A stretch of DNA of 64,000 nt. Source: Oscillospiraceae bacterium. Lineage in GTDB: Bacteria > Bacillota > Clostridia > Oscillospirales > Acutalibacteraceae. This document shows, one piece after another, positions 46,660-53,992 of the stretch (positions within the stretch are counted from its first letter, which is position 1; every line of letters starts with the position of its first letter). A program made the position numbers and the translations under genes. Under the pieces are notes generated by a model that saw nothing but the letters and a program-made list of their open reading frames with translations, was not told the DNA's origin and searched no databases. The stretch lies in NCBI GenBank assembly GCA_015065845.1, contig SVPQ01000006.1, forward strand, positions 26,953-90,952, read 5' to 3'.

Positions 46660-48200
46660 CAAACCTTTGTATTTATTTCATCAAGAATATTTTGTCTGCG
46701 TTCTGCGAGATTACTCGTAATTTCTTTATGTTTTTTGCCTGTTAATTTATAAAAAAACATAGGAATAATTGCTAATAATGAGAAAATTGCAGGGAGAATT
46801 GCGAAAAGATACATAAGACTTGCTTTTGCTTCTTGTGGCATAAGTTCAGGCGTTTCTGCAAATGCTTTATAACCAACATATATAAGGAAAAGGTTTGTTA
46901 CATAGTTAGTACAGTTGCCGAGTATTCGTGACAATGTATTTTTTAAAGAACTGACAGTTGCTTCATTTCTTTCTCCGTGTTCATATTCACCGTAATCATA
47001 TACCGCCATTTGAATAAGTCCCGGTATAGTGTTGTAAAAACCTGTTGTAAGTCCGTGAATTGCATACCAGATAACTACACTTACAAATATCTGTGCAGGG
47101 GTGTGTGCATCATAAGGATATATACTAAAAAACATAGCAAAATAACAAAAAGCCGTTCCTAGTTTCATGCCTATATAAAGATATTTGTCGTCAATCCATT
47201 TTCGGACAATTGGTGCTAAAAATAGTGAAATACCTGTAGTTACAAGCGAAGCCAATGAAGCAAATGAAAGAAGCGCCGCGTAGTTACCATCATTATAAAC
47301 ATAATTGAACTCAAACGGTGTGCCTGAGAATAGGGTAAGAGTGAAAGTTTCTGCTCTGAAACAAGCAATAAACGCGTAAGTCATAAGACCATAACCAACC
47401 GACATACCGTGACCTAAAATTTCAGAAATCATATAAAGAATGAGTGGTTTGTTTTTGATTATATGACCATAAACTTCACGGAGTTTCGGTGCTTCTGCTT
47501 TTGGTGGCTCTGCAATTCTTTCTTTTGTAACAACGATATTCCATATTGCAAGAGGTATTGCCGCAATTGTTACAACAGAATAACTGTAAAAGTATCTTTC
47601 TGCTTCTGAAACATTCGGTAAAATAAAAGGTAAAAGTGCCGCAATATAAGTACCACAAGCACCAACAGATGAACCTAAAATGCTTTCTATTGCCGCTATG
47701 TAACCGCGTTCTAAATTGTTTGTTGTTCTTCTTGCGTTAAGTGCAGTAAGTGCGGCATTATAAAATGTTGAAAATGCATCATTTAAAAAATATAAAAGAA
47801 CAAGAAAAATTACTTTAAATGCGTCAGTCGCTTCAGGGAAAAACGCTTTAATTGGTAATGTCTGCAAAATCAGAACTAAATTGCAGGGGATAATCATAAG
47901 CATAAGCCACGGTTTAAATCTTCCCCAGTTACCAAATGTTTTTCTCGATTTATCAAGAAAAGATGAAACAATTACATCGTTTGCAATATCCCAGAAACCG
48001 AGAATAAAAATAATTGTACTGTATGTTGCAAAAGCACTTTCTGAAAGACCTAAAAATGTTGAAGCAACAAGACCTCCGAAAAATCCGCTCATTGCAGTTG
48101 AAACTTTAGAAATAGCGGTACTTGCACCAAATGCTACGTATTCTTTTTTGGTAAGTTTTTCGTTGACATCGGTTGCGAGATTGTTAATTAATTTAGGCAT
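46659..48200 (-). CDS. GPH/MelB-type sugar:cation symporter (MFS)
   Basis: 513 residues from the ATG at 48200 with GGAG eight bases upstream; an in-frame start at 48269 is upstream of the promoter -10 and is rejected. It has about twelve helices. The long cytoplasmic loop contains VVTKERIAEPPKAEAPKLRE, and the late segment YDYGEYEHGERNEATVSSLKN is a hallmark of GPH transporters (compare DYGEWKTGKR in MelB-like proteins). It is first in the operon with the HAD and GH3 genes and probably imports a disaccharide or glycoside. Confidence 0.87.
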   Translation of the reverse strand: MPKLINNLATDVNEKLTKKEYVAFGASTAISKVSTAMSGFFGGLVASTFLGLSESAFATYSTIIFILGFWDIANDVIVSSFLDKSRKTFGNWGRFKPWLMLMIIPCNLVLILQTLPIKAFFPEATDAFKVIFLVLLYFLNDAFSTFYNAALTALNARRTTNNLERGYIAAIESILGSSVGACGTYIAALLPFILPNVSEAERYFYSYSVVTIAAIPLAIWNIVVTKERIAEPPKAEAPKLREVYGHIIKNKPLILYMISEILGHGMSVGYGLMTYAFIACFRAETFTLTLFSGTPFEFNYVYNDGNYAALLSFASLASLVTTGISLFLAPIVRKWIDDKYLYIGMKLGTAFCYFAMFFSIYPYDAHTPAQIFVSVVIWYAIHGLTTGFYNTIPGLIQMAVYDYGEYEHGERNEATVSSLKNTLSRILGNCTNYVTNLFLIYVGYKAFAETPELMPQEAKASLMYLFAILPAIFSLLAIIPMFFYKLTGKKHKEITSNLAERRQNILDEINTKV

Positions 48201-48230
48201 AGCGTTACTCCAATTCTTTTTATATAGATA

Positions 48231-48259
48231 ATTATAACATGAACACAAAGGGTTTACAA
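48231..48259 (-). promoter_or_regulatory. Promoter of the transporter-HAD-GH3 operon
   Basis: On the minus strand TTGTAA (48254-48259), 17 bp, TATAAT (48231-48236), with about 25 nt of leader. Confidence 0.78.
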
Positions 48260-48394
48260 TTGTGTACATTTTAGACTTTTTGTTTTGTTGTTTGGGGAAA
48301 TTGCACTATATTTTAGATAAGAAATAATAGAGGATAAAGAATAGATAATAGTACAAAAAGAGAAAAACACCAAATAGTGCTTTTTGCTTTTTTT

Positions 48395-48537
48395 GCGGAT
48401 AGCAAGGGGTTTTTTCGCCTTCGCTACGCTCAGTTGGAGAAATGTCGAAACAGTCCACAGGACTTTTTCTCTGTCGCTCCTTTCCTCGCTAAGCTCGGAG
48501 TTCGCTCCCATTTCTGGTTCGAATCCCTTGTTTTAAT
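48395..48537. other. Intergenic DNA with an orphan tRNA T-arm and short dyads
   Basis: On the plus strand GGTTCGAATCCCTTG (48519-48533) is identical to the T-arm of the nearby tRNA-Ser (which is on the minus strand), but no tRNA body precedes it. Around it are CAGTCCACAGGACT-type and CTCGCTAAGCTCGGAG dyads. An 85-codon frame here on the minus strand has no convincing start or composition, and I do not call it. This stretch and the surrounding A/T-rich DNA make up the gap 48260-48550. Confidence 0.45.
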
Positions 48538-48551
48538 CAAAATAAAAAATA

Positions 48552-48580
48552 AATGGTAGCACCCTTGCGGCACTACCATT
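48552..48580 (-). terminator. Terminator after tRNA-Ser
   Basis: AATGGTAG and CTACCATT enclose a GC-rich loop. On the minus strand it is followed by TATTTTTTATTTTG. Confidence 0.8.
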
Positions 48581-48585
48581 CATTT

Positions 48586-48678
48586 TGGCGGAGAGCAAGG
48601 GATTCGAACCCTCGAAACGCTTTTAGGCGTTTACACGATTTCCAATCGTGCTCCTTCGACCAGCTCGGACAACTCTCC
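48586..48678 (-). tRNA. tRNA-Ser(GGA)
   Basis: 93 nt including an encoded CCA. Acceptor arms GGAGAGT and GCTCTCC pair, the discriminator is G, and the anticodon loop ATTGGAAAT gives GGA. A long variable arm (AACGCCTAAAAGCGTT) typical of tRNA-Ser is followed by the T-arm GAGGGTTCGAATCCCTT. Confidence 0.97.
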
Positions 48679-48813
48679 ATAAATTCAATCGCTCTGCTAT
48701 TATACATAACTCAACTGAAAAAATCAAGAGTAAATTTATCTGTATTAAAATTAATGGGTTTGTATTGAGAGTTGTAGAGGAAAATAATAATTTATTATAC
48801 AAATTTATATAAA

Positions 48814-49062
48814 TTAATACTGGTCAAGTTCTGTTATCTGCAATTGTTTTGTAAATACATCGGTGTATTGAAATGTGTGCTTTTGCGCATGACCTTTGGT
48901 GTATTCTTCTAAAATAAATACATTTTTATATACACCAACAATTTTTGCTGGTTCATCTGTCAGATATATTTTAGGAAAAGAACTTATATAATTTATATGT
49001 ATTTCTGGATTTGTTTCATACAGTTTTTTTATTTTAATTTTAATGTCATCTAAAATTGTCAT
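48814..49062 (-). CDS. Veg-like small protein
   Basis: 82 residues starting MTILDDIKIKIKKLYETNPE. It has the pattern of the Veg family, small beta-rich proteins of Firmicutes: a short N-terminal helix, then GVYKNVFILEEY and the terminal HTFQYTDVFTKQLQITEL, comparable to YSYADVLTKTVQI of Bacillus Veg. Veg stimulates biofilm formation in B. subtilis. Similarity is partial, so Veg-like is as far as I go. AGAGGTG precedes the ATG. It follows the 49118-49366 gene across a terminator-like hairpin. Confidence 0.65.
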   Translation of the reverse strand: MTILDDIKIKIKKLYETNPEIHINYISSFPKIYLTDEPAKIVGVYKNVFILEEYTKGHAQKHTFQYTDVFTKQLQITELDQY

Positions 49063-49086
49063 TGTACACCTCTTTTCAACAAGTTA

Positions 49087-49112
49087 AAGCCGTCTGAAAA
49101 ATCAGGCGGCTT
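49087..49112 (-). terminator. Terminator-like hairpin between two small genes
   Basis: AAGCCGTCTGA and TCAGGCGGCTT pair around AAAA (one G-U). On the minus strand the downstream side is TTAACTTG, a weak U-tract, so partial read-through into the Veg-like gene is possible. Confidence 0.65.
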
Positions 49113-49117
49113 AATTT

Positions 49118-49366
49118 TTACTCGAAATATTCAGAAACATCAGTTTTGTTATTGTATTGTTTTCTTACATGAATAACAACAGAACCATCTTCTTGTTCAA
49201 GAGTATCTGTAATCTGATATTTTGTTCTTGCTCTTTCGAGAGATTTTTTATAATGCTCAATGTCATCCAGATTAAGTTTTAAAGCACGTTCTTTACTATA
49301 ACCCATTTCAGGTTTTTGTGCAAAAACTAAAGTCTGAAAAACGCACGCAGCCTTGACACGTTTCAC
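49118..49366 (-). CDS. Conserved-looking small protein of unknown function
   Basis: 82 residues from a GTG at 49366, chosen because GGAGGTGTTACC precedes it; the upstream ATG of the same frame overlaps the ribosome site. The sequence begins with VKRVKAACVFQTLVFAQ and has a charged middle (LDDIEHYKKSLERARTKYQI) and an end VVIHVRKQYNNKTDVSEYF. No membrane helix. It sits behind a leader of about 150 nt with its own extended -10 promoter. I do not recognise a family. Confidence 0.68.
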   Translation of the reverse strand: MKRVKAACVFQTLVFAQKPEMGYSKERALKLNLDDIEHYKKSLERARTKYQITDTLEQEDGSVVIHVRKQYNNKTDVSEYFE

Positions 49367-49524
49367 GGTAACACCTCCTTTGGTACAATACATTACGGCA
49401 GAATTATTAGACCAATAATGCAGAGAGATGTTTTAGCAAAAACTTCGTGTTATATAACCGGCTGCCGCCATTATAAAGGCTGAAAAGCACTCTCGTGGTA
49501 GTTCTTGACTACAGTATAATTATA
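49367..49524 (-). promoter_or_regulatory. Promoter and long leader of the 49118 gene
   Basis: On the minus strand TGATATAAT (extended -10, TATAAT at 49519-49524) starts a leader of about 145 nt before the GTG. The leader holds GCCTTTATAATGGCGGCAGC and GGTTATATAAC, which can form short stems. No known riboswitch signature is recognised. Confidence 0.5.
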
Positions 49525-49557
49525 TCATAAAAATTCAAAAAAATCACGCAAAAAAAG

Positions 49558-49585
49558 TTGAAAATTTTATTTTTTGTGGTATAAT
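49558..49585 (+). promoter_or_regulatory. Promoter of the 49734 gene
   Basis: TTGAAA (49558-49563), 16 bp, TATAAT (49580-49585), placed back to back with the promoter on the other strand. Confidence 0.78.
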
Positions 49586-49602
49586 ACTTTCAAAATAAAT
49601 AT

Positions 49603-49708
49603 GTAAACAACGACACATGTAGCATAAAATGCGTAAATCTGATTACGGTACAGTTTACTCTGCGTGTGTTCTTTTTTTGCACACGCGGGTTTCTGCGTGT
49701 GTTTTTTG
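49603..49708 (+). promoter_or_regulatory. Attenuator-like structured leader (candidate riboswitch)
   Basis: GTAAAC (49603-49608) pairs with GTTTAC (49653-49658), enclosing GCATAAAATGC and GTAA-ATCTGA-TTAC hairpins. Then come three segments: GCGTGTG (49662-49668), CACACGC (49680-49686) and GCGTGTG (49695-49701) followed by TTTTTTG. The middle one can pair with either outer copy. Pairing with the last gives a terminator, and pairing with the first an antiterminator. This is the layout of a transcription attenuator. I cannot match it to a known riboswitch class. Confidence 0.65.
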
Positions 49709-49733
49709 TTTACAAGAAAGAGGTTTTATAAAT

Positions 49734-50315
49734 ATGCCAAGAAATCAATTTCAAAGAATGGTTTTTGCATTTATTACCGTTGTAATTACCGTTCACGCTT
49801 ATGTGTTCTACAGTCTTTATGTCATTCACGGTAGTATGTTTATGCAGATTACCGGTGCAAATGGTGTTATTGAAGCAATTAACAAAATGGGCGGTGTTCC
49901 CGTTTTCGGTACTCCTGTACCTATATGGGCAGTTGTACTTATCGAATTTGTTTTAGCTTACACGCTCGAAAATCTCCTCGGGTCTCCACTTTCATTTAAA
50001 CTTGCCTGTAAGAATTTTGACCCGCACACAACACATCCGGTGCTTTTTGAAACTGCTATTATTTGCGCGACAGTGGGCATTATGTGCCCAGTGATGAGTT
50101 TTTTTGCAGCATTTCTTTATTATAATTATCAGGCTGGGTTTAATATGTGTACTCTTCTTGCGGAATGGTTGAAACTTATTTGCTTTAACTTCCCATTTGC
50201 ATTTTTTACGCAACTTTTCTTTATTCAACCAGCAGTAAGAAAAATATTCAAAACAATTTTCGCAAAGGATATAAAGAATCGTGATAATAAAGAAACTGAA
50301 TCTGTAACAAAATAA
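49734..50315 (+). CDS. DUF2798-like four-helix membrane protein
   Basis: 193 residues from the ATG at 49734 with AAAGAGG upstream; the in-frame ATG at 49629 lies inside the attenuator leader. There are four or five membrane helices (MVFAFITVVITVHAYVFY, FGTPVPIWAVVLIEFVLAYTL region, TAIICATVGIMCPVMSFFAA, LICFNFPFAFFTQLFFIQ) and the family-like LGSPLSFKLACKNFDP. Proteins of this type (DUF2798) are uncharacterised. The attenuator upstream suggests its expression responds to a small molecule or to translation. Confidence 0.72.
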   Translation: MPRNQFQRMVFAFITVVITVHAYVFYSLYVIHGSMFMQITGANGVIEAINKMGGVPVFGTPVPIWAVVLIEFVLAYTLENLLGSPLSFKLACKNFDPHTTHPVLFETAIICATVGIMCPVMSFFAAFLYYNYQAGFNMCTLLAEWLKLICFNFPFAFFTQLFFIQPAVRKIFKTIFAKDIKNRDNKETESVTK

Positions 50316-50420
50316 ATATTGTATATTGCATGGGGCTGATTTTTGTCAGCTCCCTTTCTTTATATAATAGGTTGTTATTGATGAAAAATAATAATTATGT
50401 AAAGCATATCTCACAGTCGA

Positions 50421-50449
50421 TTGTAAATTGTTCTTTAGTGTGATATAAT
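50421..50449 (+). promoter_or_regulatory. Promoter of the 50488 gene
   Basis: TTGTAA (50421-50426), 17 bp, TATAAT (50444-50449) in a TGTGATATAAT context that recurs before the small genes at 62109 and 63235. Confidence 0.75.
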
Positions 50450-50487
50450 TATTTTTATAGAGTTGAATTTTACAGGAGGCACACATT

Positions 50488-50961
50488 TTGAACGGAGAAC
50501 TTCTTAACGCTGAAACTATTGCTATAATTGATGGTGCAGATGGTCCTACAGGTGTTTTTATGGTAGGCGGTAAAAGAAGCATTAAAGTAAGAATAACAGA
50601 TTATTTGTACAGGCGTAAACAGAAAAATATTGCAAAGAAAATAGTTACAGGAACTCATACGCTCGAAGAAATGTTACAATATGCCCAAAACACCTATGGT
50701 GCAAAGGAATCTGATTATAAAGTGAATGCTATACCTGAAATTACCCGTGTTTTTGAAATAAAAGAGGGTGAAGATTTTCTTTATATCGAAGTAGATGATA
50801 TCGCTGAAACTTTTGGTATATCTTTTTCAGGAAGTGAAGAAAATTTTAAAAGATTTCAGGCGATAAATAAGGATTTATATACTTATTATGGTGTAAGTGA
50901 AAAGGATATTGACGAGAAGAACGAAAGGTATTTATCTTTGTTGGGCGTGTTATGTTCGTGA
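50488..50961 (+). CDS. Soluble protein with an isolated decarboxylase-beta GADGPT motif
   Basis: 157 residues from a TTG at 50488 with AGGAGG nine bases upstream. Residues 11-28 (TIAIIDGADGPTGVFMVG) match the membrane re-entrant motif of the beta subunit of Na+-translocating decarboxylases (OadB/GcdB, IIGGADGPTAIF). Yet the rest is soluble and charged (RRKQKNIAKKIVTGTHTLEE, FKRFQAINKDLYTYYGVSEK) with no transmembrane bundle. Similar short proteins in clostridia may be annotated as decarboxylase beta, which I think is wrong for this one. Function unknown. Confidence 0.7.
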   Translation: MNGELLNAETIAIIDGADGPTGVFMVGGKRSIKVRITDYLYRRKQKNIAKKIVTGTHTLEEMLQYAQNTYGAKESDYKVNAIPEITRVFEIKEGEDFLYIEVDDIAETFGISFSGSEENFKRFQAINKDLYTYYGVSEKDIDEKNERYLSLLGVLCS

Positions 50962-51042
50962 ATTTTTTATATAACTTCTTGTATTTTCATACTGTATATG
51001 CTATTATTTCGATAAACATCAACCTGAATCAGAGGTGATATA

Positions 51043-51387
51043 TTGCAACCTTATTTATATTTATCTGTTATGTTTTTGTTTTTAGTTTTGTTTGTTTTTT
51101 ACAGGAGACAAAAACTTATAATTGCAAAAAGAATTATAAAAAATAAAAAAACAGAGGAGAGAGTAGAAATGGTAGAACTTGCAAAGAAATTTATCGGTAA
51201 AGATTGTCTTATTTACGCTTTTGACAGTAATCATCAGATTACAGGTGTAATTAAAGAAGTGACAGATGGTGCTGTTTTAGTAGAAAAAGAAGGTACACTT
51301 GAAGCGATAAATTTAGATTTCGTTTTCAGAATAAGAGAATTTCCGTTAAACAAAAAGGGTAAGAAGAAATCTGTAATACTTGATTGA
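51043..51387 (+). CDS. Single-pass membrane protein with small beta-barrel-like domain
   Basis: 114 residues from a TTG at 51043 behind GAGGTGA. An N-terminal helix (YLSVMFLFLVLFVFY) is followed by a basic stretch and a 60-residue domain (FIGKDCLIYAFDSNHQITGV, VTDGAVLVEKEGTLEAINLD) that looks like an Sm- or SH3-like barrel of the DUF6897 kind. It ends in a Lys-rich tail. An alternative start is the ATG coding MVELAKKF at 51169, which has AGGAGAG upstream and would give a soluble 72-residue form. I cannot decide between them. Confidence 0.6.
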   Translation: MQPYLYLSVMFLFLVLFVFYRRQKLIIAKRIIKNKKTEERVEMVELAKKFIGKDCLIYAFDSNHQITGVIKEVTDGAVLVEKEGTLEAINLDFVFRIREFPLNKKGKKKSVILD

Positions 51388-51400
51388 TAAACTCGGGAGA

Positions 51401-51425
51401 AGTCTCACAACAGTGAGGCTTTTTC
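51401..51425 (+). terminator. Terminator after the 51043 gene
   Basis: AGTCTCAC-AACA-GTGAGGCT (one G-U) followed by TTTTTCTTTTT. Confidence 0.85.
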
Positions 51426-51519
51426 TTTTTGTATGTATTAATTCTTAAAGGGAATAATATGAAAAGGTTACAATAAACTTTAAAAAGGTTACTTTTTTAT
51501 TACAATGTGCTCTCATTAT

Positions 51520-51548
51520 TTGACAGTTTTCTTTATTTATAGTATTAT
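51520..51548 (+). promoter_or_regulatory. Promoter of the tmk-mltG gene cluster
   Basis: TTGACA (51520-51525), 17 bp, TATTAT (51543-51548), about 36 bp before the tmk start. Confidence 0.8.
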
Positions 51549-51584
51549 ATATAATTGGAATTATATGTGAAGGGACTTTTTTTG

Positions 51585-52250
51585 ATGGGTTTGTTCATTG
51601 ACCTTGAGGGTTTAGATGGTTGTGGTAAAACCACCCAGACCGAACTGTTATGTAAAAGATTTGAAAAAGAAAATATAAACTACAAGAAAATCAAATTGCC
51701 TGATTACGAAAGTGACTCAAGTATTTTAGTCCGTAAGTATTTAAATGGTGATTTTGGTAAAAATGCAAATGATGTTAATGCGTTTGCCGCATCTGTTCTT
51801 TTTGCTGCTGATAGATTTGCTTCTTACACAGAAAAATGGAAAAGTGATTATTTAAATGGTACTTTGATTTTTTCTGACAGGTACACCCCTGCAAATGCAT
51901 TGTATCAGATGACAAAACTTGAACCAGAAGAGTGGGATTCTTATCTCGAATGGCTTTTTGATTTTGAATATAATAAAATAGGTATTCCTGAGCCTACAAT
52001 GGTAGTGTTTTTAGATATGCCTGTTGAGGTTTCACAGAAACTTATGACAAGTCGTTATAATGGTGACGAATCTAAAAAAGATGTTCACGAGTGCGATGTA
52101 GAATTTTTACATAAATGCAGAAAATCTGCTCTTTATGCTTGTCAGAAATACGGTTGGAAAGTGATTTCTTGTGCAGAAAACGGTGAGTTGCTTTCAATTG
52201 AAGAAATAAATAATAAAATCTATAACGAAGTTAAGGCTATTTTAGGGTGA
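51585..52250 (+). CDS. tmk: Thymidylate kinase
   Basis: 221 residues from the ATG at 51585 (AGGGAC upstream); the in-frame start at 51555 would begin at the promoter. P-loop LEGLDGCGKTTQTELL is at residues 7-22, the DRY-type segment FSDRYTPANALYQM near 100, and a lid-like segment SRYNGDESKKDVHE near 155. The enzyme phosphorylates dTMP to dTDP. It opens a run of six same-strand genes with gaps of 40 bp or less. Confidence 0.93.
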   Translation: MGLFIDLEGLDGCGKTTQTELLCKRFEKENINYKKIKLPDYESDSSILVRKYLNGDFGKNANDVNAFAASVLFAADRFASYTEKWKSDYLNGTLIFSDRYTPANALYQMTKLEPEEWDSYLEWLFDFEYNKIGIPEPTMVVFLDMPVEVSQKLMTSRYNGDESKKDVHECDVEFLHKCRKSALYACQKYGWKVISCAENGELLSIEEINNKIYNEVKAILG

Positions 52251-52260
52251 AAATTATATT

Positions 52261-53142
52261 ATGTTAGATTTTCAGGATATTTCAATAGAAGACCGAGAGC
52301 GTGTAGAAAATTATTTTGAATTTTTAGAAGAACCATTTTGTGATTTTACATTCGGGAATTTATTTTGTTGGTCTGTTGTTGAAAATACAAAAATTGCGTT
52401 TTTAAATAATTTTTTATTTATCAGATTTTCGGATAATGAAAAATTATATTACACTTTTCCACTAGGAAATGGTGAAATAAAAAATGCAATTAATTTAATA
52501 ATTGAAGATGCAAAAATAAATAATAAAAAATTTCAATTTGTTTGTTTAAATAAAAAACAGTCTGAAATATTAAAAGAAATATTTAAAGAGGAAATTAAAA
52601 TAAATAAAAATCGTGATGCTTTTGATTATGTCTATTCAGTTAAAAAATTGTCAACTCTGAGTGGTAGAAAATATCACTCGAAGAAAAATCATTTTAATTC
52701 ATTTAAAAATAATTATAATTTTATTTACGAAGAAATAAATGAAAATAATTTACAGGATTGTATAAGGTTTGCAAATGAGTGGTATTCTGAAACTGAAGCA
52801 ACACCGCCACTTTTGAAAGAACAAAAGGTTTTGATTAAAGCGTTTGAAAATTATTTTAAATTAAATTTAATTGGTGCAATAATTAAAATAAATGAAAAAA
52901 TAGTTGCTTTTTGTGTAGGCGAAAAGATGTATAAAGAGAATATATTTTGTACCCATTTTGAAAAAGCGAGTTCTGAGTTTCAAAAAGCATATACAGTAAT
53001 TAATAAATTATTTTCTGAAATTTCTATAAATAATTTTGAGTTTGTAAATAGAGAAGACGATGCAGGAATTGAAGGGTTAAGAAAAGCAAAATTATCTTAT
53101 TATCCTGAATTAATTTTAGAAAAATATTATGCAGAATTTTGA
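52261..53142 (+). CDS. DUF2156-type protein (acyl/aminoacyl transferase fold)
   Basis: 293 residues. LSTLSGRKYHSKKNHFNSFK near 145 and the C-terminal NREDDAGIEGLRKAKLSYYP are the diagnostic stretches of DUF2156 proteins, which share a double-GNAT fold with lysylphosphatidylglycerol synthases and Fem transferases. The exact acceptor is unknown. The gene is visibly richer in A+T than its neighbours, with long runs of Lys/Asn AAA and AAT codons, as is the next gene. It overlaps that gene by 14 bases. Confidence 0.88.
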   Translation: MLDFQDISIEDRERVENYFEFLEEPFCDFTFGNLFCWSVVENTKIAFLNNFLFIRFSDNEKLYYTFPLGNGEIKNAINLIIEDAKINNKKFQFVCLNKKQSEILKEIFKEEIKINKNRDAFDYVYSVKKLSTLSGRKYHSKKNHFNSFKNNYNFIYEEINENNLQDCIRFANEWYSETEATPPLLKEQKVLIKAFENYFKLNLIGAIIKINEKIVAFCVGEKMYKENIFCTHFEKASSEFQKAYTVINKLFSEISINNFEFVNREDDAGIEGLRKAKLSYYPELILEKYYAEF

Positions 53143-53965
53143 AGTTAAAAATAAATTGTTGTTACAAGAAAATAAAAATGAAATAAAAAAATTGTGGCAA
53201 AACAATTTTTTCGATGACGATGAAAAAACAATAGAAGTTTTTTTAGAAAATGTTTTTTCTGATAAAAAAGGCGTCGGTGCATTTATAAATAATGAATTGG
53301 TTGCAATGGTATTATTTTTAAACTCAAAAATAATCACAAAAAATAAAAAAATTAATTCAGTTTATTTTTATGCAGTTTGTACTGATGAAAAGTATCGTAA
53401 AAAAGGCGTAATGAGAACTTTATTTTCATTTGCTACTGAAGAAGCGAAAAAACAAGGTTATAAAATTTGCTTTTTAGTTCCCGAAAACGAAGAACTTTTT
53501 AAAATGTATGAGAAATTTTCGTTTGAGCGTACAATATACTATGAAGAAAAGTATATTGACAGGATTTATTGTGATAGCAAAAACACGATAACATATAAAA
53601 CGGATTTTTGCTATTATGATTATAAGCGAATTAAGTTAAATTCACTCAGAAACAGTCAGTTTGTTTTATGGGAAAAAGACGAATATGAGTTTATATTTAA
53701 TGAAAACAGAAAAGATGTTTCTTTTGTATTTACAGATTCAAGTTTCGCAGTTTATGAAAAGAATGGTAGTGAAACTTTGGTTTATGAAATCTGTGGAGAC
53801 GAAAATGAAATTATAAATCTGATTTTTAGTAAACATAAAGACTGTGAAAAAATCATTTTAAGAGCACCAACTGTAAAGAATGGAACAGATTTTGGTATGA
53901 CTTTAAATTTATCTGACGAGGAAACTGAAATTAATTCTGTTTATTTCGGTATGCTTTATGGTTAA
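53129..53965 (+). CDS. GNAT-family N-acetyltransferase
   Basis: 278 residues. The acetyl-CoA-binding motif A is visible as YFYAVCTDEKYRKKGVMRTL near residues 80-100, followed by FATEEAKKQGYKICFLVPEN and LFKMYEKFSFE, the standard GNAT ending. The C-terminal 120 residues form a second, sterol-carrier-like half as in Eis-type proteins. It is coupled to the DUF2156 gene by a 14-bp overlap, and the pair may modify the same target. Confidence 0.87.
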   Translation: MQNFEVKNKLLLQENKNEIKKLWQNNFFDDDEKTIEVFLENVFSDKKGVGAFINNELVAMVLFLNSKIITKNKKINSVYFYAVCTDEKYRKKGVMRTLFSFATEEAKKQGYKICFLVPENEELFKMYEKFSFERTIYYEEKYIDRIYCDSKNTITYKTDFCYYDYKRIKLNSLRNSQFVLWEKDEYEFIFNENRKDVSFVFTDSSFAVYEKNGSETLVYEICGDENEIINLIFSKHKDCEKIILRAPTVKNGTDFGMTLNLSDEETEINSVYFGMLYG

Positions 53966-53992
53966 TAATAAGTTTTGAAAGGAGTAAGAATT

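Noticed and set aside
48254..48511. 85-codon minus-strand frame
   Set aside because: It overlaps a promoter and DNA made of small dyads, has no ribosome site, and its composition is unlike a protein.
49629..49733. N-terminal extension of the DUF2798-like protein
   Set aside because: The in-frame stretch translates the attenuator leader; the ATG at 49734 has the ribosome site and begins the family-like part.
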